Assembly (NCBI RefSeq): GCF_004217145.1
Contig: NZ_SHKR01000011.1
Location: 868,001-932,000, forward strand
Direction of reading: 5' to 3'
DNA: 64,000 nucleotides
Source: Kribbella rubisoli
GTDB lineage: Bacteria > Actinomycetota > Actinomycetes > Propionibacteriales > Kribbellaceae
In this document: positions 46,597 through 54,262 of the stretch, in pieces
Layout of the letters: each line of letters opens with the position of its first letter
How positions within the stretch are numbered: position 1 is the first letter of the stretch
Translations under genes and position numbers: made by a program
The notes under the pieces: model-generated
Told to the model about the DNA's origin: nothing
Database searches by the model: none
What the model saw: only the letters and a program-made list of their open reading frames with translations

Positions 46597-47118
46597 TCAG
46601 ATCCCCGCCGCCAGAGCCGCGGCAATCTTGGCCTCGGCATCGGCGACGACCTCCTTGGGCGCCTCGGGCATCAGATCGGCCCACAGCGGCAGCATCTCCC
46701 GTTTGGCCTCGAGCATGCCCAGCGGCCGGGGGTAGAACCACACGTGGAAGTGGGCCGAACCGTCGCCCCAACGATAGACGTGCACCCGCGCGATGTCGCC
46801 GAGCGCGAGAATCGCCCGCTCGATCCGGGCGACGACCGGCCCGTAGCTCGTCGCGTGCCCGTCGGGGAGGTCGGCGAAGCTGTCGTAGTGACCACGGCTG
46901 GCCAGCCAGACCACACCGGGAATCGTCACGCCGGTGGCCCGGCACAGCGCCCAGTTGTCGTCGCTCCACAGCGGCCCCTCGTGCTCGGGCTTGTTGCCGG
47001 CCAGCCATTCGCACAGCCCACACGGATCACCACCTGGCTCACCGACCCGCGGCGGCTCCGGGATCACCCGCGGCGGCGGGTCCAGTCTGGTCAACGGTTC
47101 GGCGTACGGAAGTGTCAT
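46597..47118 (-). CDS. HIT-like domain protein
   Basis: 173 residues from ATG 47118 (GGAGGAGA upstream). The N-terminal CGLCEWLAGN holds a CxxC. The central VVWLASRGHYDSFADLPDG and the C-terminal GDGSAHFHVWFYPRPLGMLEAKREMLPLW resemble a histidine-triad hydrolase, but the triad reads HFHVW, so the third histidine is missing and nucleotidyl-hydrolase activity is doubtful. It lies between the TetR gene and the amino-acid permease gene, behind a strong inverted repeat. Confidence 0.75.
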   Translation of the reverse strand: MTLPYAEPLTRLDPPPRVIPEPPRVGEPGGDPCGLCEWLAGNKPEHEGPLWSDDNWALCRATGVTIPGVVWLASRGHYDSFADLPDGHATSYGPVVARIERAILALGDIARVHVYRWGDGSAHFHVWFYPRPLGMLEAKREMLPLWADLMPEAPKEVVADAEAKIAAALAAGI

Positions 47119-47150
47119 GGCGGTCTCCTCCAGAGAAGATGATGCCGTCA

Positions 47151-47193
47151 GTGAAACATGCTCGTTGCCATTTATGCAACGGCCATGTTTCAC
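47151..47193. promoter_or_regulatory. TetR operator O1: 18-bp inverted repeat before the HIT/permease genes
   Basis: GTGAAACATGCTCGTTGC (47151-47168) is inverted at 47176-47193 with 16 of 18 positions paired and a 7-nt loop. The right arm covers the TetR stop codon. The same motif recurs at 47765-47784 upstream of the TetR gene, so both are probably sites for that TetR protein, one for the HIT/permease genes and one for itself. Confidence 0.7.
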
Positions 47194-47747
47194 GCCTCCA
47201 GTACGCCGCGGAGTACCAGGTCGAGGGTCAGGCGCCGGGCCCGCGACCGGGACCAGTGGTGCCGGCCGCGCATGTGCACATAGGTGAAGGCCGCCGAGAC
47301 CATCAGCACCTCGGCCACGTCGCTGACCCGGCCATGCGGATGCAGCGTGCCGTCCGCCTCGCCGTCGCGGAGGAACCGCTCGAACGGATCCAGGAACGAC
47401 ACCGGCCCGTTGCGCGCCTGTTCCTGGTGGAACACCAGGTCCGACGACAACATCAGCGGGAGATGACGGTCGATCACGTCGAACAGCGCCTCGATGGCGC
47501 GGATCAGGCCCTCGCGACCGGTCCCGGAGCCGGCCAGCACCGGCCACATCGTGTCTCGGTAGTCGGCGGCCAGCGCGTCCAGCAGGGAGTCCAGCAGCGC
47601 CTCGACGGTCAGGCCCTGCCGCCAGAGCGTGACCCGGGACCGGCCGACCTGCTCCGCGACCCGCTCCAGCGTCACGCCGGCCCAGCCGTGCTCGCCCAGG
47701 ACGGCGATGGTCGCCGTACGCAGCGTCTCGTCCACCGCCACGGTCAT
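47190..47747 (-). CDS. TetR/AcrR family transcriptional regulator
   Basis: 185 residues. N-terminal helix-turn-helix TLERVAEQVGRSRVTLWRQGLTVEALLDSLL (about 26-56); Trp replaces the common Tyr in the second helix. The ligand domain contains HLPLMLSSDLVFHQEQ. It is predicted to bind GTG(A/C)AACATG(A/C)TCGTTGC sites on both sides of its gene and so control itself, the HIT-like/amino-acid permease genes and the divergent 84-residue protein. Confidence 0.9.
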   Translation of the reverse strand: MTVAVDETLRTATIAVLGEHGWAGVTLERVAEQVGRSRVTLWRQGLTVEALLDSLLDALAADYRDTMWPVLAGSGTGREGLIRAIEALFDVIDRHLPLMLSSDLVFHQEQARNGPVSFLDPFERFLRDGEADGTLHPHGRVSDVAEVLMVSAAFTYVHMRGRHHWSRSRARRLTLDLVLRGVLEA

Positions 47748-47764
47748 CCCGACCCCTCACTCTT

Positions 47765-47784
47765 GTGCAACATGATCGTTGCAC
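47765..47784. promoter_or_regulatory. TetR operator O2 in the divergent promoter
   Basis: GTGCAACATGATCGTTGCAC (47765-47784) is a 20-bp dyad with perfect 7-bp arms, 18 bp upstream of the TetR start and 37 bp upstream of the small gene at 47821. It shares GTG-AACATG-TCGTTGC with operator O1. Confidence 0.75.
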
Positions 47785-47820
47785 TGCACCATGACTGTAG
47801 CAACCAACTGAGGAGGCGGC

Positions 47821-48075
47821 GTGGACAGCAGGACCGAGATCCGGGTGCGGTTCACCGACCAGGAGCTGGCCGGGCTGACCGCGCTCGCGGCCGGGCTGCG
47901 CGGGGTGGCCGAGTCCGACCTGTCCGAGGAGGACGCACTGGTCGCGGCTGTGGAGATGGCGCTCACCCGGCTGATCGACGATTTCGAGGTGCCCGATCCG
48001 GCCACCCGCGAGCAGGTCCAGGTCGCCCGCGACGACCTGCGCGCGCACTGGATCCGAGGCGCCGCCGGGATCTAG
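47821..48075 (+). CDS. Small hypothetical protein
   Basis: 84 residues from GTG 47821 with an excellent GAGGAGG upstream. It is acidic, helical and soluble: RTEIRVRFTDQELAGLTALAAGL, then SEEDALVAAVEMALTRLIDDFEV. No known domain was recognised; the N-terminal strand followed by helices loosely resembles a ribbon-helix-helix protein. It is divergent from the TetR gene and shares its operator, so it is probably co-regulated. The 3' end overlaps the aldolase gene by 4 bp. Confidence 0.75.
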   Translation: MDSRTEIRVRFTDQELAGLTALAAGLRGVAESDLSEEDALVAAVEMALTRLIDDFEVPDPATREQVQVARDDLRAHWIRGAAGI

Positions 48076-48911
48076 CCCGTCGCCCTCAGCACACCCAGCA
48101 GTCGCGCGACTTCCGTCGCCACCGCGTCGCGGGCCGGGCCGAGGTACTTCCTCGTGTCGACCAGCTTCGGGTTCTCGGCGAGTACCTCGCGAACGACGGC
48201 GGTGAAGACGTTGTTGAGGTGGGTGGCGATGTTGACCTTGGTCATGCCGGCCTCGACGGCCCGGGTCAGGTCCGGATCGGCGACCCCGGACGAGCCGTGC
48301 AGGACCAACGGCACCGGGACAGCCTCGCGGAGTTGCGTGATGAGCTCGAAGTCGAGGGTCGCGGTGCGCTCGGTCATGGCGTGACTCGAGCCGACCGCGA
48401 CCGCCAGTGCGTCGACACCGGTGGCCTCCGCGAAGGCGAGTGCTTCATCGGGTCGGGTGCGGGCGCCGGGTGCGTGGACGCCGTCCTTGCCGCCGACCTC
48501 GCCGATCTCGGCCTCCACGAAGACCCCGTGGTCGTGGCAGTACGCAACCACCTCGGTCGTCGCCGCCACGTTGTCGGCGTACTCGAGCTTGGAGGCGTCG
48601 TACATCACCGACGTGAACCCGAGCGCGACCGCCTCGGTGACCAGGTCCCGGTCCATCGCGTGATCCAGGTGTACGACGACCGGCACCGTCGCGGCCGCCG
48701 CGGCCGCCAGTGTGCCGAGCCCGATCGGCTTGAGCGCGCCGTGGTACTTCACCGCGTTCTCACTGATCTGCAGGATCACCGGCGCACCCACTTGCTCGGC
48801 GCCGGCGATCAACGCGGTCGCGTGCTCCAGCTGGATCACGTTGAACGCGCCGACACCACGACCGGCCTTGGCCGCAGCCAACACAACCTCGGCCCCGGAA
48901 ACCAACGGCAT
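48072..48911 (-). CDS. Class II fructose/tagatose-bisphosphate aldolase
   Basis: 279 residues. Zn-dependent TIM-barrel aldolase (KbaY/GatY/FbaA type): GAFNVIQLEHATALIAGAE, VVVHLDHAMDRDLVTEAVALGFTSVMYDASK (His-Leu-Asp-His with a Zn ligand and catalytic Asp), VEAEIGEVGG (Zn Glu), HGSSGV (Zn His) and KVNIATHLN. It splits tagatose- or fructose-1,6-bisphosphate. As the fourth gene after ROK kinase, NagA and PfkB genes it probably completes amino-sugar breakdown. Confidence 0.91.
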   Translation of the reverse strand: MPLVSGAEVVLAAAKAGRGVGAFNVIQLEHATALIAGAEQVGAPVILQISENAVKYHGALKPIGLGTLAAAAAATVPVVVHLDHAMDRDLVTEAVALGFTSVMYDASKLEYADNVAATTEVVAYCHDHGVFVEAEIGEVGGKDGVHAPGARTRPDEALAFAEATGVDALAVAVGSSHAMTERTATLDFELITQLREAVPVPLVLHGSSGVADPDLTRAVEAGMTKVNIATHLNNVFTAVVREVLAENPKLVDTRKYLGPARDAVATEVARLLGVLRATG

Positions 48912-48922
48912 GAGAACTCCTT

Positions 48923-49840
48923 CTAGTTAACGACGACTTGCGGTTGCCAGCGGCGGTAGGCGGGCAGATCGATGTCTCCGGCAACGGGTGTCAACACTGC
49001 TGCGGCGGACGCGGCAACAGCCGACTTGAGCACGACGGACCAGTCGGGCTCGGGCGATTCCGCAACGGCTGCCGCGACGACCGCCGTACACGCGTCGCCT
49101 GCGCCGGTCGGGTTCCCGCTGACAGTCTCGACCGGCAGCGCCCGCCAGACGCCTTTCTTGCTGGCGGCAACCATCCCGCGCGGTCCGTCGGTGATGACCG
49201 CAGCGGACGCACCGAGCGCAACCAGCTCCGACGCGCCCTCCTCGACCTCCACCACCTCACCCACGGCAGCACGCAACTCGGACGCATTCGCCCGCACCAC
49301 CGCGCCGGCACGAGCCGCGGCCTTCAACGCATCACCACCGGTATCGATCACCGACAGTACGTCGTGATGCCGCGCCCGCACCGCGAGCTCGGCGTACGCA
49401 TCGGGCGGCAATCCCGGCGGCAGGCTGCCCGAACACGCGAGCACGCCCATCCGCCCCCACGGCATCCGATCCAGGAACGCCCGCCACTCGTCGGCACTCA
49501 CCGTCGGGCCGGCCTCGTTGAAGATCGTCGCGTCCCCGTCCACATCGTTGACAATGGCAACGGTACGGCGAGTCTCACCGGCGATCGGCGTGAGCAGCGC
49601 GGTCAGCCCGGCGTCGAACAGTTCCTCGGCGACCAGCTCCCCCGTCACGCCGCCGACGAACCCGAGCACCAGCACCTGATGCCCGAGCGCGGCAGCGACC
49701 CGCGCGACGTTCACGCCCTTGCCGCCGGCCCGCCGACGGATCCGGTCGACGCGGTGGCTCCCGCCGACCTGCAGTTCGTCGACCTCGTAGGTCACGTCCA
49801 ACGCAAGGTTGAGCGTGACGGTCCCGATCAGTCCAGCCAC
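48923..49840 (-). CDS. PfkB-type hexose-phosphate kinase (1-phosphofructokinase/tagatose-6-P kinase)
   Basis: 305 residues from GTG 49840, overlapping the NagA stop. Ribokinase fold: TVTLNLALDVTYEVDELQVGGSHRVDRIRRRAGGKGVNVARVAAALGH (signature 1) and VSGNPTGAGDACTAVVAAAV (signature 2 with catalytic Asp). The LNPA-type start replaced by LNLALD is typical of 1-PfkB/LacC. With an aldolase next door, phosphorylation of tagatose-6-phosphate or fructose-1-phosphate is the likely step. Exact sugar not decidable. Confidence 0.9.
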   Translation of the reverse strand: MAGLIGTVTLNLALDVTYEVDELQVGGSHRVDRIRRRAGGKGVNVARVAAALGHQVLVLGFVGGVTGELVAEELFDAGLTALLTPIAGETRRTVAIVNDVDGDATIFNEAGPTVSADEWRAFLDRMPWGRMGVLACSGSLPPGLPPDAYAELAVRARHHDVLSVIDTGGDALKAAARAGAVVRANASELRAAVGEVVEVEEGASELVALGASAAVITDGPRGMVAASKKGVWRALPVETVSGNPTGAGDACTAVVAAAVAESPEPDWSVVLKSAVAASAAAVLTPVAGDIDLPAYRRWQPQVVVN

Positions 49841-50958
49841 GACCCGGCCCGCATGACTTCCTGGACGGTGTACTCGTCGTCGAGCAGGACCAGGTCCGCC
49901 CGCTTCCCGGTCTCGATCGAGCCCACGTCGTACCAGCCGAAGTGCTGCGCCGGGGTCGTGGAGGCCATCCGCGACGCGTCCACCAGCGACACCCCGGCCT
50001 TGACGGCGTTGCGGTAGGCAACATCCATCGTGAGGGTGCTGCCGGCGATCGAGTGGGTGCCCTCGGCAAGTGTCACCAGACCGTTGGTGACGTCAACGGC
50101 AAGATCGCCGAGCTGGTACCGGCCGTCCGGCATCCCGGCGGCCGCCATCGCATCGGTGATCAGCGCGATCCGGTTCACCCCGGCGGCCGCGAGGGCGACG
50201 CGGACAACCTGCGGGTCCAGGTGCATGCCGTCGTTGATCACCTCGAGCAGCAGCCGCTGATCGTTGAGCGCGGCGCCGACCGGGCCCGGATCGCGGTGGT
50301 GGAACGGCCGCATCCCGTTGAACAGGTGCGTCGCCACGGTCGCTCCGGCGTCCACACCGGCGACCATCTGTTCGTACGTCGCGTCAGTGTGCCCGAGCGC
50401 GGCGACCTTGCCCGCGTCGCCGATCTGGCGGATCGCTTCCAGCCCGTTCTCGAGCTCCGGTGCGATCGTCACCATTCTGACCGCGTCGCCGAGCACCATC
50501 GCGACGTCGTCCTTCAGCGGCGGCCGGAGCAGCGCCGGGTCGTGCGCACCACAGCGCGCCTTGGACAGGAACGGCCCTTCCAGGTGGACGCCGGCGATCA
50601 CGCCGTCGGCGACCAGCTCCGCGAGGCACGCTGTCTGCGAGACGATGACGTCGAGCGGTGCCGAGACCAGGCTGGCCAGCGTGGTCGTCGTACCGTGCTT
50701 GGCGTGGAAGGCCGCGACCTTGCGCGCCTCCTCCGGATCGGTGGTCGAGTACGACGACCCGCCGCCGCCATGCGTGTGGATGTCGACGAACCCCGGTACG
50801 ACGGTGACGTCGCCCAGGTCCTCCGGGCGCCTGCCGTCCGCGGGCATCCCCTCGGACCGGCGGCCGAAGGCGTGGATGTCCTCGTCGACCACCTGGATCC
50901 AGGCGTTCTCGAGGACGTCGTCCGGCGTGACCAACCGGCCCACGCGGTACGTCGTCAT
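49828..50958 (-). CDS. nagA: N-acetylglucosamine-6-phosphate deacetylase
   Basis: 376 residues from ATG 50958, overlapping the ROK stop (ATGA). Amidohydrolase: GFVDIHTHGGGG (metal-binding HxH), GVHLEGPFLSKARCGAHD (metal Glu), LGHTDATYEQ, THLFNGMRPFHHRDPGPVGAAL, and the catalytic Asp in RIALITDAMAAAGMPDG. It removes the acetyl group from GlcNAc-6-P or GalNAc-6-P. It sits second in the four-gene amino-sugar operon. Confidence 0.94.
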   Translation of the reverse strand: MTTYRVGRLVTPDDVLENAWIQVVDEDIHAFGRRSEGMPADGRRPEDLGDVTVVPGFVDIHTHGGGGSSYSTTDPEEARKVAAFHAKHGTTTTLASLVSAPLDVIVSQTACLAELVADGVIAGVHLEGPFLSKARCGAHDPALLRPPLKDDVAMVLGDAVRMVTIAPELENGLEAIRQIGDAGKVAALGHTDATYEQMVAGVDAGATVATHLFNGMRPFHHRDPGPVGAALNDQRLLLEVINDGMHLDPQVVRVALAAAGVNRIALITDAMAAAGMPDGRYQLGDLAVDVTNGLVTLAEGTHSIAGSTLTMDVAYRNAVKAGVSLVDASRMASTTPAQHFGWYDVGSIETGKRADLVLLDDEYTVQEVMRAGSWLD

Positions 50959-51902
50959 GCCGTCTCCTCCTCGTCGGCGGTAACGCTGTCCCAAGCCATC
51001 TGCGCGGCGCCCAGCATGCCCGCCTCCTCGCCCAGCACCGCGGCCACGATCTCGGGCTCGCGCTGGAACGTCAGGCGCGCGTGCACGCCCTCACGCAGCG
51101 GCTGGAGCAGAGTCTCACCGGCGCCTACGAGGCCGCCGCCGATCGCGATGCGGGTCGGTGCGACCAGGGTCGTGTAGAGGACCAGAGCGTCGATCAGAGC
51201 CGCCAACGCGTCCTGCCAGACCTTCTCCGCGTCCGGGTCTCCGGCCGCGAGCAGCTCCATGACCTCGCGGGCGCCGTCCACGGTCCGTCCGGTGCGGGCG
51301 GTGTACCGCCTGGCCAGCGCGGCGGCGGAGGCGACCGTCTCGAGGCAGCCCCACTGACCGCAGGCGCACAGCTCGGCCGTGTCGCCGTAGATGAACTTCG
51401 AGTGACCGAGCTCACCGGCGTACCCGTCGCCGCTGACCAGGGACCCGTCGACGATCATCGCGGCGGCGATCCCGGTGCCGAGCGGCAGGAACATCGAGTT
51501 CGTCGTACCGGCCAGGGCGCCGTGGCGCAGCTCGGCGTACCCGCCGGCGCGGACGTCGTGGGCGAGGACGATCGGCACGTCGTCGCTGATCGCAGCTTTC
51601 AGCTCGGCCAGCACCGGGGTCGCGACCCATTCCAGGTTCTCGGCGCCGACCGTTCCGTGTTCGGCGTCGATGACGCCGGGCACGACGACGCCGATCGCGC
51701 GCACGCGGTGCCCGTCGGCGGTCGCCTTCTGGCTGAGCTCGACGACGGTCTCCAGCAGCGCGTCGAGCACGGCACGGCCCCCAGCGTCCCGGGGAGTAGG
51801 CCTGGTCTCGCGGTGCAGCAGGGCACCGTCGGCGGCGACCAGGCCGCACTTCATCCGGGTTCCACCGAGGTCGACGGCAACCACGACTTCACAGGGGTCC
51901 AC
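50955..51902 (-). CDS. ROK family sugar kinase
   Basis: 315 residues. The phosphate-1 motif is DLGGTRMKCGLV (residues 11-22), followed by GVVVPGVIDAEHG, LAHDVRAGGYAELRHGA (catalytic Asp), LGTGIAAAMIVDG and ELGH. The zinc site CACGQWGCLE is present. No N-terminal helix-turn-helix is present, so it is an enzyme and not a NagC-type repressor. In this operon it most likely phosphorylates GlcNAc or GalNAc at C6. It is first in the operon, with a DasR-like site upstream. Confidence 0.92.
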   Translation of the reverse strand: MDPCEVVVAVDLGGTRMKCGLVAADGALLHRETRPTPRDAGGRAVLDALLETVVELSQKATADGHRVRAIGVVVPGVIDAEHGTVGAENLEWVATPVLAELKAAISDDVPIVLAHDVRAGGYAELRHGALAGTTNSMFLPLGTGIAAAMIVDGSLVSGDGYAGELGHSKFIYGDTAELCACGQWGCLETVASAAALARRYTARTGRTVDGAREVMELLAAGDPDAEKVWQDALAALIDALVLYTTLVAPTRIAIGGGLVGAGETLLQPLREGVHARLTFQREPEIVAAVLGEEAGMLGAAQMAWDSVTADEEETA

Positions 51903-51965
51903 GGAGCGCCATTATGCAGCGTCACCCGCCGGTCCGAACATCCATGAGCAAAACACGGACAAAAC

Positions 51966-51979
51966 TCACCTGGACCAGT
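51966..51979 (-). promoter_or_regulatory. DasR (dre)-like site upstream of the amino-sugar operon
   Basis: Read on the minus strand the site is ACTGGTCCAGGTGA; its first ten bases agree with the GntR/DasR dre consensus ACTGGTCTAGACCA at nine positions, while the second half is weak. It lies 64-77 bp upstream of the ROK start. DasR-like proteins sense glucosamine-6-phosphate, which would suit this operon. No such regulator is in the window. Confidence 0.4.
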
Positions 51980-52051
51980 GCGCGGTGTGGATCAGTGTCA
52001 CCCGGGCGCCGTGGCAGGGATTCCACGGTTTCCGGGGCATCGACGATGCGG

Positions 52052-52696
52052 TCAGGTCCGCAGGCCGCGGTCGAAGGCCGCAACCAGGAACGTGACCAGG
52101 TTCTCGGCGAGTTTGCCGGGATCCTCCGTACTCACAGCACCTCCGGAGCCGGCGGCACCCGGCGTCGGGGACAGTGCCTGTGATTGGTGCAGGGCGAGCA
52201 GACCGAGCATGTTCATGTACCCGAAGGCGACCGCATCCGGCGATGCCTGCGGCAACGCCCGCTGCAGAGCGGCCAGGTACCGGCTCTCGATCGGATCCGA
52301 CTCGGCCGCGTACAAGTCCCGGATCCGCCGGCTCGGATCGAACGCGATCCGGCCGATGAACCGCGCGACCACGGCACCGCGCTCGCCCCGGCGCAGTACC
52401 AGTTCCAGCCCGGGCTCGATGAACGCCCGGATCAGCTCCTCCGGCGTCGGCGGCCCGCCGGCCTCCAACTGGTCCAGCCGGCGACGCCGCTCGGTGTTGA
52501 CCGGCGCCATCGCGCGCGCCACGGCAGCCCGTAGCAGCGCTTCCTTCGAACCGAAGTGATAGTTGACCGCCGCGATGTTCGCGGCTGCCGCGACCGTGAT
52601 GGCCCGCAGCGATGTGCCCTCGTAACCCCCTTCACCAAATCGTTGCTCAGCCACGTTGAGCAGTCTCTCCCGGGTCGTTTCGACCGGTGTCTCCAC
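52052..52696 (-). CDS. TetR/AcrR family transcriptional regulator
   Basis: 214 residues from GTG 52696 (AAGGAG at the right distance). Helix-turn-helix TSLRAITVAAAANIAAVNYHFGSKEALLRAAVAR (about 28-60), with the NYHFGSKE form typical of CecR/YbiH-like TetR proteins; the C-terminal FIEPGLELVLRRGERGAVVARFIGRIAFDPSRRIRDL fits that group. A perfect palindrome upstream is its probable operator. No obvious target gene is adjacent, apart from the hotdog-like gene 240 bp away on the other strand. Confidence 0.9.
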   Translation of the reverse strand: METPVETTRERLLNVAEQRFGEGGYEGTSLRAITVAAAANIAAVNYHFGSKEALLRAAVARAMAPVNTERRRRLDQLEAGGPPTPEELIRAFIEPGLELVLRRGERGAVVARFIGRIAFDPSRRIRDLYAAESDPIESRYLAALQRALPQASPDAVAFGYMNMLGLLALHQSQALSPTPGAAGSGGAVSTEDPGKLAENLVTFLVAAFDRGLRT

Positions 52697-52771
52697 AGAG
52701 TTCTCCTTCCCCCCAGCTACCGCACGCGCAGGCACCCCACCTGCTCACGCGCAGTAGCCTGCAGTCAGCAT

Positions 52772-52793
52772 AGTTCAAACGGTCGTTTGAACT
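52772..52793. promoter_or_regulatory. Perfect TetR operator palindrome
   Basis: AGTTCAAACG (52772-52781) and CGTTTGAACT (52784-52793) are exact inverses with a 2-bp centre, 75 bp upstream of the TetR start. This 22-bp site is the clearest operator for that gene and could also act on the plus-strand gene starting at 52934. Confidence 0.75.
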
Positions 52794-52933
52794 GGAGGGC
52801 TCAGCTCAGTTGTTGCGAGAAATCCTCAGATTTCTCTGAAACCCTTTCCTTCCCACGGTTCTCGGCACTCACACCTCCACCACAGACCGTGCACGACCGG
52901 GTGAAACCTGTTATTGCGTTAGGGTCCGGAGCC

Positions 52934-53656
52934 ATGACTTTCGTGCGGGTCGACCAACGATTCCGGGGGCCGGAGCGATCGGGCAACGGCGGATACGTCG
53001 CCGGCTTGGTCGGAACGACGTTGGCGGCGCGGCTCAACGGCGTACAGGTTCCGCAGGTTCGCTTGCGGATGCCGCCACCGCTGCAGAAGGACCTCGATTT
53101 GTCGGCCGAGGACCTCGGCGTTCAGTTAACTGACGGTGACGAGCTGGTCGCGAATGCGGTACCGGTCGACAGCGGTTTCCTCGCCGACGCGACGATCGAT
53201 CCGGTCCCGGCGGAAGAAGCCCGGGCGGCGGAGGCGGCGTACCGCGGGTTGCAGGATCATCCGTTCCCGAACTGCTTCGTCTGCGGCCCGTCGAACCGGG
53301 GTGGTCTGCAGCTCAGGCCGGGGCCGATCGGCGACGGACGTACGGCGTGCACGTGGAAGCCCGCGGCGGATCTGGCGACCGGCGGACTGATCGATGAGCT
53401 GTTCCTCTGGGCGGCGCTCGACTGCCCCGGCGGCTGGACGATCGACCTCGAAGGCCGTCCGTCGGTGCTCGGCCAACTGACCGCATGTATCGACGCGCGC
53501 CCGCAGGTCGGCGAGGAATGCGTCGCGCTCGGCCGCTACCTCGGCGAGGACGGCCGCAAGACGTTCACCGCGAGCACCTTGTACGACGCCGACGGCCGCG
53601 TGCTCGCCCGCGCGAAGCACACCTGGATCACGGTGGACCCGGCAGCGTTCAACTAG
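52934..53656 (+). CDS. Hotdog-fold thioesterase-like hypothetical protein
   Basis: 240 residues from ATG 52934; a longer frame from 52556 would cross the TetR gene and is rejected. The conserved core is HPFPNCFVCGPSNRGGLQLRPGP (about residues 113-135), a CxxCGP-type motif of actinobacterial PaaI-like proteins, followed by LIDELFLWAALDCPGGWTI and VLGQLTACIDARPQVGEECVALGRYLGEDGRKTFTASTLYDADGRVLARAKHTWI (hotdog strands). Acyl-CoA thioesterase or binding activity is guessed from fold. It overlaps the convergent CGNR gene by 4 bp. Confidence 0.75.
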   Translation: MTFVRVDQRFRGPERSGNGGYVAGLVGTTLAARLNGVQVPQVRLRMPPPLQKDLDLSAEDLGVQLTDGDELVANAVPVDSGFLADATIDPVPAEEARAAEAAYRGLQDHPFPNCFVCGPSNRGGLQLRPGPIGDGRTACTWKPAADLATGGLIDELFLWAALDCPGGWTIDLEGRPSVLGQLTACIDARPQVGEECVALGRYLGEDGRKTFTASTLYDADGRVLARAKHTWITVDPAAFN

Positions 53657-54258
53657 CGCACCCGGGCCGCGTGGGCGCGGACCTTGGCGCGGTTGCCGCA
53701 GGTCGCCATCGAGCACCAGCGGCGACGCCCGCGCGGGTCGAGGAACAACCAGCCGCAGGACGGGCAGGTCCGAACGTGCTCCCGGGACGGGCCGGTGAGC
53801 AGCTCGCCGGCCAGTAGCGCGAGGTTGTGAAGCGGGAGCGCGAGGTCCTCGCGCAGCTCCCAGGTCAGGCCGTCATCGGTCGACACGAGCCGCCGGCCGC
53901 CGTACGCCTTCTCGATCACGCGGGCGGCGGCCTCGAAAGTCGTGTCGGCGGCCTGGTCGGTCAGGACGTCGTACAGGTCGACGCGGAAGTCCAGCGTGGC
54001 CTGCAGCCGGCGTGCCACCTCGGCCTGGCTGCTGCCGGCCTGCTCGATCAGCCGGAACACGGTGGCCGGCGACAACAGGCCGACGTACGAGTTCCAGATC
54101 AGGAAGGCTTCGTACGACGTCAGCCACTCGGTCCGGGCGGGGCCACGGGTGGTCCACTCGGACCGGGTGTTGACGAAGTCGAGCACCGGATGCGCGCCGA
54201 CCGGCCTCGGCAGGACAACACCCTGCACAAGCTCGAGGTGGGACGGCAGCGCATTCAT
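53653..54258 (-). CDS. CGNR zinc-finger protein (ABATE domain)
   Basis: 201 residues. The N-terminal ABATE domain (LDFVNTRSEWTTRGPARTEWLTSYEAFLIW) may bind an aromatic ligand. The C-terminal treble-clef-like finger has CPSCGWLFLDPRGRRRWCSMATCGNRAKVRAHAAR: two CxxC-type pairs and the defining CGNR, suited to DNA binding. The family is regarded as stress-induced transcription factors in actinomycetes; no target is known. It ends 4 bp inside the hotdog gene and starts 4 bp after the SPFH stop. Confidence 0.9.
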   Translation of the reverse strand: MNALPSHLELVQGVVLPRPVGAHPVLDFVNTRSEWTTRGPARTEWLTSYEAFLIWNSYVGLLSPATVFRLIEQAGSSQAEVARRLQATLDFRVDLYDVLTDQAADTTFEAAARVIEKAYGGRRLVSTDDGLTWELREDLALPLHNLALLAGELLTGPSREHVRTCPSCGWLFLDPRGRRRWCSMATCGNRAKVRAHAARVR

Positions 54259-54262
54259 CGGC

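Noticed and set aside
46557..48926. 789-codon plus-strand open frame
   Set aside because: It crosses the TetR, HIT-like and aldolase genes on the other strand and has a shadow-type composition.
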